Positions 45,404 to 56,492 of a DNA stretch of 64,000 nucleotides are shown here, in pieces (within the stretch, counting starts at the first letter, position 1; each line of letters starts with the position of its first letter). The notes beneath the pieces were generated by a model. That model was not told the DNA's origin. It saw only the letters and a program-made list of their open reading frames with translations, and did not search any database. Both the position numbers and the translations under genes were made by a program. The stretch spans positions 17,392,001-17,456,000 of the forward strand of contig CM053154.1 in assembly GCA_028571685.1 (NCBI GenBank). Direction: 5' to 3'. The DNA comes from Heterohyrax brucei (taxonomy: Eukaryota; Chordata; Mammalia; Hyracoidea; Procaviidae).

Positions 45404-45571
45404 ATGGAAACTCTGGTGGTGTAGTGGTTTAAGTGCTATGGGTGCTAACCAGAAAGGTCGGCAGTTTGAATCCACCATCTGCTCTTTGGAAACTCGTTAG
45501 AGCAGTTCTACTCTGTCATATAAGGTCACTGTGAGTTGGCATTGACCTGATGGCAATAGTTTTGTTTTTTG
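45404..45571 (+). repeat. AfroSINE-type SINE
   Basis: ATGGAAACTCTGGTGGTGTA to GGCAATAGTTTTGTTTTTTG. Confidence 0.94.
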
Positions 45572-46619
45572 CTGCAAGGCCAAGTCGCTATTCAGTAAAC
45601 GTAGCTATAAACTCCTTTGTATTCTTGAGCTCTGTGTTAAAAAAGGAAATTAGAAAGTCAGGCAAGCAAACAGGAATTGTGTGTCAAACACTCAAAAATT
45701 ACTTGTTGATTGATTGGAGGTCTCTAAGGATTTTGTCCTTTATTTGTTGGGTAAGTTGTTTTTTGCCCTGTAGGAGGAAGAACTGTACATGCATAATAAC
45801 TGTGATTCATATTTTTAATAAATTAGAATAAAGTAGTCCTTTATTCTGTACAGCATGTTCTCTCTTCATCTCTTTAACATCATTAGACATGAGAATAACA
45901 TTTAATGGTGCAAATGTAACTGCTTTCGGGTCGTTTTTCAAAATACTTTTCCCCTAAAGAGACAACCCTACATTTCTGTTTCAGGCCGTCGTCCTAAGTC
46001 TTTACAGCTGGTGCTTTTTGTTCTCAGCTTATTGGAAATTCATTTTAAAAACACATCTACAACAGGGAAGCACCAGAGAACTGAATGGGCACAATGAAAG
46101 GAAATGAGGCCAGTGAGGTAAACAGCTATTTCTGGCTTTCAGCTCCAAATAGGAATGAACAGAAGAGTGGAGTCCCAGAGTCTGGGGGAAAGAGGGACGG
46201 AGGGAGGAAAGCCATAATTTTTTAAGTTAAAAAAAAAAATGTAGAAAAGAAGTTTGGGCTGGCAGTCTCTAAGGGATCTCAGGGCAATTTTTTTGCTCCG
46301 TGTTAAACAGGGAAATCTTTCTTTTGAGTCTTTTAAGAGTTCGTGTGAGTAATGAACGGGGGCCATCAGTGATGGTTTTGTAGTTTGTATTTATTTTAGC
46401 AGAATCTCTTCTGTGGTTAAACATTTTTTTATAAATTATAGCACTGTGGTTATAAACAATGTATTCATTTATTCAGTCCTTGGATATGTATTAGTTGGAA
46501 ACCTACCAGACACTCAAGTTGCTGTAGGTGTTGGGATGAGAGAGTCACTTACCAAGTAAGTATGTGACATGGCAGTTGGTGATGAAGTGCTGGGAAGAGA
46601 AGTAAAGAATAAGTATGAG
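45572..46619. other. unassigned sequence
   Basis: No gene or recognised repeat. Confidence 0.45.
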
Positions 46620-47172
46620 AATGGACAGTTAAGTTCATGAACTCATCCTAGAAAAACTATTACATACCTCTATGCTGAGTATCACTATGGTCACCATCAA
46701 AGCACTTACCTTGGGAAGATGTACACTGACACCAGCTCCTAGTCCACCCTTCAAAGAAATTTTGAAACTCTTTTTCTGGAATGGCCATCAGAGCTGTTGG
46801 CCTATTGCCCTTGATGTCTTGAAGATCATCAAAATGTCTTCCTTTCAATATTTTCTTTATCTTCCTGTAAAGAAAAATGTCGCTGTGGGCCAGATCAGGT
46901 GAGTAAGGAGGGTGTTCCAATACAGTTATTTGTGTACTGGCTAAAAACTACCTCACATACAACTATAAAATTGAGCTCATGAACTTGCCACCATGCCACC
47001 GTGTACAATGGCCATTGCAGAAAGAGTTCACAAATGGCTTTGAAGGGTGGACTAGGCACTGGTGTCGGTACATAGCTTCCCAAGGGGAGTACTTGGAAGG
47101 TGACCATAGCGATATTCAGCAATGAGGTGTGTAGCACTTGGAACAATGAAGTTCGTGGACTTAATTGTCAGA
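46620..47172 (-). mobile_element. palindromic mariner-derived element, copy 3 (best preserved)
   Basis: 553 bp. The left and centre carry a transposase C-terminus on the minus strand: EHPPYSPDLAHSDIFLYRKI, GRHFDDLQDI, ALMAIPEKEFQNFFEGW, GDHSDTQH. The right arm (about 47010-47172) repeats the same terminal part in the other direction. The left end is GTTAAGTTCATGAACTCATC; the reverse complement of the right end is TCTGACAATTAAGTCCACGA. The N-terminal DNA-binding and catalytic regions are missing, so it is non-autonomous. Confidence 0.88.
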
Positions 47173-47924
47173 CCTCATAGAGGGCTAGGGAGATGGGAAG
47201 GCAGGAGGTGACAATGAAAGACCTTTTCAACAAAGTGACATGTGAGCAGAGACTTGAAGGAAGTGAGGGGGTCATTCACGCAGCTATTGTGAAAAAGACT
47301 TTTCCGGGCAGTGGGAAGAGCTATGCTAAGGCCTTGTGGTCAAATCCATTGGCAAGTTCTTGGAGCGGCAGGGAGACCAGTACGGCGAGCAGAGGCGAGA
47401 GATGGAAGTGAAGTCAGAGAGACAGAGGGAGGAGGGGGATCCGGCCGGTCCATGTAGACCACTGTGAGGACTTGAGTTTTTTCTTCCATGAGGCTGAGTG
47501 AATTAGGAGATCCTTAGATAGTTCTGAGCAGAGATATGGTATGATTTAATGTACTTTGGAAACATGACTCAGTCAGCATTGTGGAGAAGGGACTGTAGGG
47601 AGCAAGGGCAGAAGCAGCAAGACCAGGGAGAGGCTTTTGGACTGGTCGTAACAAAAGAAGTTGGTGGTTTGGACCAGGATGGTAGTAGAGCAACTGATGG
47701 AAAAGGATTGCATTCTGAATATATTTTCAGGGAGTTGCTTATAGGACTTGCTGATAGGCTAGAAGCAAGGAGTGAAAGAAAGGGGGGAAATTTTTGGATA
47801 TCTCCAATTTTCTTCAGCAACTGGAAGGATAGGCTGTCCTTTCCTGGCATGGTGAAAAGTATAGCAAGAATGGGTTTGGGGGAAGCAAGGAGTCTCTTAG
47901 ACAGCTTGTTGGGAAGACATTTAT
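47173..47924. repeat. probable ancient mammal-wide repeat
   Basis: GTGACATGTGAGCAGAGACT, GGTGGTTTGGACCAGGATGG and AGGGAGTTGCTTATAGGACT have the phrasing of the old repeat seen in pieces at 11.9-13.8 kb. The family is not named. The 131-codon + frame at 47549-47944 lies inside it and is not considered real. Confidence 0.45.
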
Positions 47925-48040
47925 TATGCCCCTTTTACACATGAAGTAAAATAAGATACAGACAGGTCAAGAAACTTGCTTGAGATCATGTACCTGCTAA
48001 GTGGTTGATCCAAGATTTAACTTCAGGTCTTGTTAATGCC
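47925..48040 (-). repeat. MIR SINE, antisense
   Basis: ATGCCCCTTTTACACATGAA, AGGTCAAGAAACTTGCTTGA, TACCTGCTAAGTGG. Confidence 0.82.
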
Positions 48041-48734
48041 AGAGAAGACTCTACCCGCCGTGATTCTTCCTCGTTACATCAGGCTGAAATCCATGCCAGG
48101 AAAAGAATGTATCTGGTTTCCATTTCTTAAATGTTTGTGATTTCTTATTATGGGATAATTTTTTGCATTTGTAAACATGGTGTGTTTAAAGGGAAACCAG
48201 CCTCATCCCAAATTCTGCCGTCGATCAGTGTTATTGCAGTTAGCACTGCAGAAAAGCTACTGGAAGTTGCAGGAGCACATTCTGTGGTTGTGACATTCAT
48301 TCATTCAGCCAGCGCAGTCACGGGATGCTTTCCATGAGCCAGGCATTGCCTAGGCTTGGGGGTGTGGGTTACAAGTTCTTCTCCTCACAAAGCCCCCGGA
48401 AGCAGACTGCCTTCATTCCAGAGAAAAAAGGAATATTTCTTTCCCCTCACTTCATCTGCAGCTCTTGGCTGGCTGGCACTTCATCTAAAGCCATCCTCAT
48501 TGCCTTCTACAGCATTGATTTTTCTCAGAATGACTGACAGTAAGAAATCTATTGCGTTTAGGAGAGACATCGTGAAAGCAGCCTGAGGCTAATAGATTTC
48601 CCAAAGGCTGAATCACTTACTCACGGTGAGCAGTTACCCTCAGTTAAGAGACGGAACTTGAAAGTTAATTCCTTTTAAGATGACGTCCAAGTGTCCCCAC
48701 TTAGAAAATACCAGAACGGCAGGCAGTTCACAGG
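48041..48734. other. unassigned sequence
   Basis: No gene or recognised repeat. Confidence 0.45.
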
Positions 48735-48845
48735 CGGTAGTATGGTCTAGTCGAAAGTGGTGGATGAGGAGTTAGGAGACTCGATGGCCGACTCAAGCTC
48801 TGCCGCCCTAGCTCTGTGATCTTGGATGCATGTGGCATGTGTGCA
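48735..48845 (+). repeat. MIR SINE fragment
   Basis: AGTATGGTCTAGTCGAAAGT then TAGCTCTGTGATCTTGGA. Confidence 0.65.
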
Positions 48846-48885
48846 TGCATTGTCTTGATTTACAAGTCCCTTATTGACAGATCAG

Positions 48886-49262
48886 GGAGTCCTGGTCGTG
48901 CAGGAATTGAGTGCTTGGCTGTTAATAGAGAGGTCAGTGACTCGCATCTACCAGCTTCTCTTCGGGGGGAAGATGTGGCTGTCTGCTTCTGTGAAGATGA
49001 AGAACACAAAGAAACCCCCAACTATTGCTGTGGAGCTGATTCTGACCTGTAACAACCCTGCAGGGCAGGGTGGGAACGTCCCCCTAGGACTTCTAAGGAA
49101 TAGCTGCTGGATTTGAACTACCAACTTTTGAATTAGCAACCTGAGCTCTTAACCACTACACCACCAGGGTTTGGCCTTGGAAACCCTATGGGGCAGTTCT
49201 ACACTGTCCTGTGGGGTGGGGGTCCCTGTGAATTGAAGTCAAATTGAAGGCAACAGGTTTTT
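48886..49262 (+). repeat. AfroSINE (long subfamily) with an antisense SINE inside
   Basis: Outer sense SINE 48886-48998 (GGGAGTCCTGGTCGTGCAGG ... TGCTTCTGTGAAGAT), resuming at 49173 (GGCCTTGGAAACCCTATGGG). The inner antisense SINE occupies 49006-49172 and ends ACCACCAGGGTTT. Confidence 0.92.
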
Positions 49263-49947
49263 GGTTATTGTCAGATCTTTGGGTCCCTGATGGACAGATC
49301 CAGACCCTTGTTGGAATGAACCTCTTTGCTTTTTCCCTGGTCCCATCTGTTCACTAGAGGATATCAGGAGACTTTTCCACTTCCAAGTCCTGTGACTAAA
49401 AATGAATTTTCGGGTCAGCGGACTTAATTTTGCTTGGATTACATTCCTGTCATGCTTAGCTCTGCTCCTGGCTGGAGCTCCAGTGGACAGGGGCAGAGAT
49501 TGGTAGTGTGTTATGTAACGTTACTTGGACAAAGGACTGCGGAAGGGGCTGGCTGCCATCACTAGTCATGGCACTGAAATTGTAGGTTATTTGTTAGTTT
49601 TGCCTTTGTGAGATGAGACTGAATGTCTGCCTGGTTTACTAGGAGAGCTGGTGCAATTTCCAGGCAGCCTGGGATGGGTTTGGTGTTTCCAAGCCAAGAA
49701 AAATGAAGGCTTGTTAGTGAAAGAGAACACTTCTGTAGTAATTGTTCTTCCTTCCCCACACCCTGCACTTGACTTGGTTTATTTATCGTTTCTACCGATG
49801 CTTATCGTACGCTCCAGTAGAGAAGCCCGAATGTGAAACTCACGGAAGGCCTCCTTTGCTCTTGGAAAGTGTCATGTGCTACTCATTAAGTTTGTTGAGT
49901 GACTTTATTTGGAAGCATTGACTTATAAGACTTAATATAAACCTATC
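49263..49947. other. unassigned sequence
   Basis: No gene or recognised repeat. Confidence 0.45.
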
Positions 49948-50494
49948 TGTCTTAGTCATCTGGTAGTGCTCTAACAGAAAGTGCTACAAGTGGATGGCTT
50001 TACAAAGAGAAATTCTATTCTGTAACAGTCTAGTAGACTAGAAGTCCGAATTCAGGGTACCAGCGCCTGGGGAATGCTCTCTGTCAGCTCTTAAGGATGG
50101 TCCTTGTGTTGCGTCAATCTTTCATTGGTCTGAGAGCATCTCGGCACAGGAACTTCAGCTCTGAAGGATATGCTGTGCTCTCAGTGCTGCTTTCTTGACC
50201 GTCTGAGGTCCCCAATTCCGCTTTGCTTTCCTTTTAACTCTCGTAGAATAAAAGGTACAAACCACACTCCAGGGAAACTTCCTTGACCCTGGAGAAGGGA
50301 GGTGACCTTAGGAAGGGTGTTACAGTCCCACCCCAATCTTCTTTAACATAATCCAACCTATTAACCACAGGCAGAGATTAGGATTTTCAGCATAGGAAAA
50401 TCACAAAATAAAGGGCAATCACACAGTACTGGGTATCGCAACCTGGCCCAATTGCTATACACGTATTTGGGAGGACATAATTCAATCCATAACA
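49948..50494 (-). repeat. MaLR-like LTR, full length
   Basis: 547 bp antisense, TGTCTTAGTCATCTGGTAGT to AATTCAATCCATAACA. Five-base flanks CTATC (49943-49947) / CTGTC (50495-50499), one mismatch, fit a worn target duplication. Confidence 0.92.
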
Positions 50495-51520
50495 CTGTCA
50501 TATCCGAATTTTAAAAGAATTTAAATGCCAACATTGGTATAGATTAGGAAGGGCTATAAAAAATATCAGTAGCTTGTTCTTTTTTTTTTTCTCTCCTTTG
50601 CTTGTCTTTCCCATGCCTCCTGCTATTGTTTCTGGCAAAATAAAATTTTTAAAAATTACAGACAGGAATGATAATAAGCACATCGGTATTTGGATCCGTG
50701 GTGGTCGAATGATACAACCTCCTACTCAACTGAGGAAAGAAAATCTTAACAGAGAAGGCTAACAGCAAAGGCTGTAACATGTTGATTGATGGTTTTATAG
50801 TAAATAAGCAACAATTTTTACTTTGGCATTATTCATTGTAGGAGAAAATTTTCTTTTGAAATTGCTGTTGGGATGCTAAATGAAATCTATGAAATACAAC
50901 TTTAATGCCTGTTAGGATAACATCTCTTGGAAAATTATTTTTACTATCTTATTGTTTGTCTAGGTCATAAAAAAGAGATGACATTTAGTGGAAATATGTT
51001 TCATTAGTTGAATGCTAGAAAAAAGTTTTATAGGAAATTGTGATCATATGTAATATACTTACCAAATTTAATAGAATGCTTTTGGGCTTATAAATATTGA
51101 TGGCAGAAAGCTGTGGCAGAGAGAGTGAACTCTCTCCACCTTCAGCTTTGCTGAGAATCTTACCAACAACGTTTTTACTTTCCTGTTGGTCTCTCTTCAA
51201 GTTTATCTTCTTGTCTTTCTTTGGGTTTTGCATTCTGCTTCATTTATATTGTACATAGCTATATGTACATGTGGAGAGAACTTAAATCTACTTCTCTAAG
51301 ACGTGTTGGTAATGATTCAATCAAGTTAGCTAAAATTTTGTGGACATTACTAGATGAACTAAGATTCCAGTGGAAGTACTTGGATAGGATTGACTTCATC
51401 TGCAGAGCAGGTTTCCTAATTAGCAGGAACAATATGTTAGTCATCTCTGCGTGTCCAGCACCCAGTCCTTGCATTCTGCAAGTAATTCCTGAGCACCTGC
51501 TGTTTTAGGAGCAGCAGAAG
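50495..51520. other. unassigned AT-rich sequence
   Basis: Contains a T-run at 50580 and a short open frame after an acceptor-like TTACAG (50653-50658) that is not convincing as an exon. Confidence 0.4.
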
Positions 51521-51705
51521 GAGCCCTGGTGGTACCAGCGGGTAGACACCCGGCTGCTAACTGAAAGGCTAGCGGATCTAGCCCACTCAGCGGCTCTCTG
51601 GTGATCTGCTCCTGTAAAGATTACAGTCTAGAAAACCTTCTGGGACAGTTCTACTCTGTCACATGGTGTCACTGTGAGTCAGAATCATCTCTGCATCATC
51701 AAGTA
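51521..51705 (+). repeat. AfroSINE, long subfamily
   Basis: AAGGAGCCCTGGTGGTACCA; CTGCTCCTGTAAAGATTACA; ends in a worn tail. Confidence 0.92.
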
Positions 51706-51807
51706 GCGAGAGATACAGCAGTGTACAAACTAGAATTAAAAAAAAAAATCTTTGCTAGTGGTCACTACTAGAGAGCTTGTATTTTGAATTAATGTTATGT
51801 GTGTAAC

Positions 51808-52200
51808 AGTTATGCTTTAGAGTCCACTCCAGCTCAGTGACCGTATGTACAACAGAACAAAACAGTGCCCAGTCCTGCGCCATGCTCACGAGTGTTGTCA
51901 TACTTGAGCCGTTGTTGCAGCCACTGTGTCAGACCATCCCATCGAGGGCCTTCCTATTTTTCGATGACCTTCTCCTTTACCAAGCATGATGTTCTTCTGC
52001 GGGAACTGATCCTTCCTGACAACATGTCCAAAGTATGTAAGACATAGTCTTGCTGTCCTTGCTTCTAAACAGCACTCTGGTTGTGCTTCTTTCAAGACAG
52101 ACTTGTTCATTCTTTTCACAGACTGTGGTATATTCAATATGTTTTTCTAACACCACAATCTGAAGGGGTCAGTTTTTCTTCCGTCTTCCTTGTTTGTAAT
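51808..52200 (-). repeat. RTE-type LINE, ORF2 C-terminus, antisense
   Basis: Minus-strand frame 51898-52137 reads KRMNKSVLKEAQPECCLEAR, then LTYFGHVVRKDQ and GRPSMGWSDTVAAT. Truncated at 5' and without an intact gene. A (GT)n tract follows at 52257-52297. Confidence 0.9.
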
Positions 52201-52256
52201 ATACCAGATCAGATGATGGTAAGTGGAGAAAAGGACGATTGTGTTGGTTATTTTAT

Positions 52257-52297
52257 AGTGTGTGTGTGTGTGTATGTGTGTCTATGTGTGTTTGTGT
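52257..52297. repeat. imperfect (TG)n microsatellite
   Basis: GTGTGTGTGTGTGTATGTGTG and similar units. Confidence 0.93.
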
Positions 52298-53607
52298 CGA
52301 CTGGGCCAGGACTGTGCAGAGAGAAAAGGCTCATCCCTAAGAATGAAGCCTCCTGAGTTTGTATCATAGCTCGCTGCCCTGTGTGTCTGCGGGGAGGCAC
52401 AGAGTCATTGTTCTAATTCGTGAATAACTCTGTGAATAAAACTGAGCTTTGGCTAATGTTGTAATTTGTAACTAGCAAAGTGGATATCCTGTATCAGAGA
52501 CCATGTGTATTGTTCGAACAAGAAAGAAGGCGATGGAGCCAATGAATAATGTGTAGTCATTGCCTAATTTTTGGCTTAGAGCTCTTGACATAGTCCAGAA
52601 GAATAAACCCTAGAGGAAGGCAAGCCCCTTCCTTCTGTGATTTCAGAAAGGAAAAGCTGTGAAACTAGATAACCACCTTGTGCAGGGTGTGACTAAGCTG
52701 GGAAATCCAGATGTCTGACAAGAAATCATTATATTTTCAGTTTACCCAGGAATTTTGGAATGGCCCGTCATTTAAATTATTAGGCCAGTCTTAATCTCAG
52801 CGCATTATTTGAACTAGAGACAAGTCCTTTGGAGGCAGAGATCACGCGGAGATAGGCCTGCTGTTAGCAATCTCGGCTGCCACCCTAGCTTGGTCTTCTG
52901 TGATCTGTACCAGGCTGGGTGAAGTTTTCTGAAAGCAGACAAAATGCAGAGAAGAGATGAATTCATTGGAAATGCAGACACTTTGAGCCGAAGAGAGTGA
53001 CAAGCAGACACAGCAGATATGACTTCCGAAGACCTGGGGCTGTATTGAAGCACGCAGAGATAAGGTTGTCATTGTTGTTTCCCCTATCGGTCTCTGGGTA
53101 TCTGACAGCAGAGGCATAATTGCAGAATTGAGCGGCACCATTCCCCTGGATCATGTTTGCGTAGATTGTGTATTGTAAACCGGCCAACCAAAGACAGTAT
53201 CTCGTTTCACGACTGTTTACTACTGAGTAGTCTTTTGAAGAACTGAATGTTAATGGAGTTACATGATAGCTAAAAATGTAGCCAGCCTGATTCTCCAAAT
53301 TTAGTTCGTGATTCCCATTAAAATGAGAATCATTCGAGTATAGGAATTTATATGGCATGTAATTTTCTCCCGTCTTTTGGGCAGTTCTCTCCATTAAAAA
53401 TGATGATTTCATGGCTTTTAACATCAGGGTTTAATAGAGCCTCTTCAAACAATTAATTTCAGGTGACCATTTTCCTAAGTTTTAAGTCTGTAAAGAAAAT
53501 AATTAGAGTTGTTACCGGGGTCATTTGTAGCTACAGACAGCTGTTATCAACATCACTGATCTTCCCTTCCTGATTCCTCCTACCCTTAATTGCCGAATTA
53601 GTTTCCC
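52298..53607. other. unassigned, low-repeat stretch
   Basis: About 1.3 kb of unique-looking sequence. It contains the longest non-repeat open frame outside the CpG island, 52963-53424 on the minus strand (153 codons), with no recognised domain, signal peptide or exon boundaries. Confidence 0.4.
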
Positions 53608-53776
53608 TACCAAAAGCCACACCCACTGCTGTGGAGTCCCTTATGACTCACAGTGACCCTATAAAAGAGTAGAACCGCTCTACTGAGTTTCCAAGGAGTG
53701 CTTCGTGGATTCGAACTGTCAACCTTTTGGTTAGCAGCCACGTGACGCTTAACCACTATGCCTCCGGGGTTTCCCG
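53608..53776 (-). repeat. AfroSINE-type SINE
   Basis: Antisense: CCTACCAAAAGCCACACCCA to ATGCCTCCGGGGTTTCCC. Confidence 0.94.
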
Positions 53777-54304
53777 TTTCTCCACAGCTGGTCTATATTG
53801 CTGGCTCCTTTAAGTAAAAGCCTTCCATGATCCCTTCTTTCCTTTGGAATGACCTTCAGATCCTTCTCAAATGGCCTTCATGCCCTGAATGGCCTAGTCA
53901 CTGGGCTGTCTTTGCAGCTTCGCTTGGGTCAGGTTGGACTGTTCACTTTTCTCAAGTACCATTATGCTTCTGGCTCTGTTACCACCTGGAATCATCTTCT
54001 TTCTTTATCAGTTTCTGACAAAATGATGCCTAATTTTCAAGATTCATTTTATGTGCTAGAAATCTTTTGTATTCTATTCTATCCTTTTCTTTCTTTCTTT
54101 CTTTTTTTCCCCCCAAGAGGAGACGTCTTCTCTTTAGTGTTTAGAGGGAGGTGACGGTGGCACAGGAAGTGTCTAACCTCAGATGATAACTTTCCTTGCA
54201 TTATAGAGATTTATGTACTCTTAAAAATTGTATCCCTCCTTCATAAAAATGCATAATTTGTTCAGCTATTATTTGTTGAGCCCTCACTGCCTACCAGGTA
54301 GGCA
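53777..54304. other. unassigned sequence
   Basis: No gene or recognised repeat. Confidence 0.45.
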
Positions 54305-54530
54305 GACGCAGTGTAGAATTGTAGTTAAGAGTAGGCTAGAGCCATACTGCCTGAGTTCAAATCCCAATTCTACCACTTATAGCTAGGTGACCCAGGGCAA
54401 CTGCACTTGCCTCTCTTTTTTCATACGTAAATAGCAGGTATCTCATTTTGATGAGTTAACACAAAGAAATGATCTAGAACAATGTTTGACACACAGCATG
54501 TTGGTAACCAGTAATTACTATTTGCAAACA
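54305..54530 (+). repeat. MIR SINE
   Basis: TGCCTGAGTTCAAATCCCAA, AGCTAGGTGACCCAGGGCAA, ACACAGCATGTTGGTAACCA. Nearly full length. Confidence 0.9.
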
Positions 54531-54581
54531 TTATAATATTTCATCTTAATATATGAGGTTTCTGTTGTTGTCATTAGTTGC

Positions 54582-55555
54582 TGTCATGGATTGAATTGTG
54601 TCCTCCCAAAGCTCTGCCAGTATTGGCAGCTTGGTCAGTATTGGCCATCATTTTATGTGATTTCCCTATATGCTGTAAATTCTATCAGTATGATGAAATC
54701 AGTTGGATTAGTGGCAATTACATTGATGACATATAAGATTAGATAGTGTCTTAAGTCAATCTTTTTGAGATATGAAAGAGGGAAATGAGCACAGAGACAT
54801 GAGGACCTCATGCCACCAAAAAAGCCACGCCAGGAGCAGAGTGCACCCTTAGAACCTGAGGATCCTGGGCAGAGATGCTCCCAGACCAGGAGAAGACTGA
54901 AGCACCACAAGGGCCTCCCTCCAGAGCTGACAGAGAAAGCCTGTCCCTGGAGCTTGTGCCCTGAATACTAGGAGTATTGAGAAGTAAAGATGTCACCGTG
55001 AAGACTAAAGTGCACCTGACCCAAGCCATGATATTCTCAGTTGTATCATATGCACGTGAAAGCCAGACAATGAACAAGGAAGGCAGAAGAAAAATTAATG
55101 CCTTTGAACTGTGGTGTTGGAGAAGAATGTTGAATGTACCGTGGACCACCAAAAGAACAAACAGATCTGTCTGGGAAGAAGTACAGCCAGAGTGCTCCTT
55201 GGGAGCAAAGATGGAAAGGCTGCATCTTACATACTTTGGACATGTTGTCAGGAGGGATCATTACCTGGAGAAGGATGTCCTGCTTGATAGAGTTGAGGGT
55301 CGGCAAAGAAGAGGAAGACCCTTGATGAGACGGATTGACACAGTGACCACAACGATGGGTTTAAGCATAAGAATCGTTGTTGACATGGCACAGGACCAGG
55401 CAGTGTTTTGTTCTGATGTGCATAGGGTCGCTGTGAGTTGGAACTGACTTGATGGTACCTAACAACAGCATCACAGCCTACTAGGCTGTGAGAGAATGAT
55501 TTCTCTTTGTGAAAGCCATCCACTTGTGGTATTTCTGTTATAGCCACTCAAGACA
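54582..55555 (+). repeat. MaLR-like LTR split by an RTE insertion
   Basis: LTR parts 54582-54970 (TGTCATGGATTGAATTGTGT ...) and 55473-55555 (ACAGCCTACTAGGCTGTGAG ... CACTCAAGACA). Perfect 5-bp target duplication GTTGC (54577-54581 and 55556-55560). The RTE fragment lies between and is younger. Confidence 0.94.
54972..55472 (+). repeat. RTE-type LINE 3' end with open C-terminal frame
   Basis: 5'-truncated RTE insertion. The frame 54977-55447 (156 codons) stays open through the ORF2 C-terminus: HLTQAMIFSVVSY, KINAFELWCWRRMLNVPW, LTYFGHVVRRDHYLEKDVLL, GRPLMRRIDTVTTTMG, AVFCSDVHRVAVSWN. The reverse-transcriptase and endonuclease domains are absent, so it codes for no working protein. It ends GATGGTACCTAACAACAGCA. 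Confidence 0.92.
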
Positions 55556-55762
55556 GTTGCTGCAAGTGGATTCCAACACATGGTGACCCCATGTGTACAG
55601 CACAGAACTGTGCTCTGTGGAGTTTCAAGGCCACTGTGACATTGTGGGAGCAGATGGCCAGGCTTGTTACCTGCCAAGATGCTTTGAGGGCAGGGGGCTT
55701 GAACCACCATCCTTTTGTAAGCAGTTGAGTGATTATACGGCTTGCACCATTCAGGAGCTCCC
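55556..55762 (-). repeat. AfroSINE, old subfamily
   Basis: Antisense: AAGTGGATTCCAACACATGG, ACCCCATGTGTACAGCACAG, ending TGCACCATTCAGGAGCTCC. Confidence 0.82.
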
Positions 55763-55774
55763 AGGAGATTTGTA

Positions 55775-55895
55775 CTATCCCCATAATAAAGATGAGGAGA
55801 GAGACTGAGAGACGTTAAGCAAGTACCCCAAAGTCACACAGCTAATAAAAAGTGGAGTGGAAACTCAGACCTTAGTCTGTTTGAGTACACTACAT
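55775..55895 (-). repeat. MIR SINE, antisense
   Basis: ATCCCCATAATAAAGATGAG, CAAAGTCACACAGCTAATAA. Confidence 0.82.
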
Positions 55896-55940
55896 GTCTT
55901 GCCCATTTAAAAATGTTAGCATGGTGCCTTGTACCTAGTA

Positions 55941-56097
55941 CCCAAACCCCCTGCCATTGAGTCAATTCTGACTCCTAGAAACTCTATAGGACAGAGCAGA
56001 ACTTCCCCATAGAGTTTTCAAGGAGGGCCTGGTGGGTTTGAACTGCCATCGTTTGGATTAGCAGCCATAGCTCTGAACCACTGTACCACCAGGGTTC
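55941..56097 (-). repeat. AfroSINE-type SINE
   Basis: Antisense copy. Target duplication CCTTGTACCTAGTA (55927-55940) / CCTTGTACCTGGTA (56098-56111). Confidence 0.96.
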
Positions 56098-56144
56098 CCT
56101 TGTACCTGGTAACCACAGTCAAGATTTCTTGAGTTGAAATTATG

Positions 56145-56340
56145 AGGCAGCAGAGTATATGAGAAAATAGAGGCAGGCTTGAATTTGGATTCTGCCTCCT
56201 GCTCTTACTTGCTGTGTGCATTTCAGTATAGGCTGCGTACTCCTAACCTCATACTTGCTCCCTTGGTAACACAACGGTGTCCTGATGGCTTTGCAGAGTT
56301 AATGGATTAAATGTGATAGCCAGTGTCTGCTACCTGAGGT
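56145..56340 (+). repeat. MIR SINE
   Basis: CTTGCTGTGTGCATTTCAGT then TTAATGGATTAAATGTGATA. Confidence 0.72.
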
Positions 56341-56342
56341 AT

Positions 56343-56492
56343 GACAAAAACCCACTGATCGTGAGATGATTCTGACTCCTAGCAACCCTATAGGACAGAG
56401 TAGAACTTCCCTATCGAGTTTCCAAGGAGTGCTTGGTTGATTCAAACTGCTGACCTTTTGATTAGCAGCAGTAGCACTGAACCACTGTTTCC
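56343..56492 (-). repeat. AfroSINE-type SINE
   Basis: Antisense: AAAAACCCACTGATCGTGAG to CACTGAACCACTGTTTCC. Confidence 0.93.

Noticed and set aside
47549..47944. 131-codon + strand frame
   Set aside because: It lies in what looks like an ancient interspersed repeat; no start context or exon signals support it.
50650..50762. Possible internal exon after TTACAG
   Set aside because: The reading frame runs to a stop with no donor, and I recognise no protein similarity.
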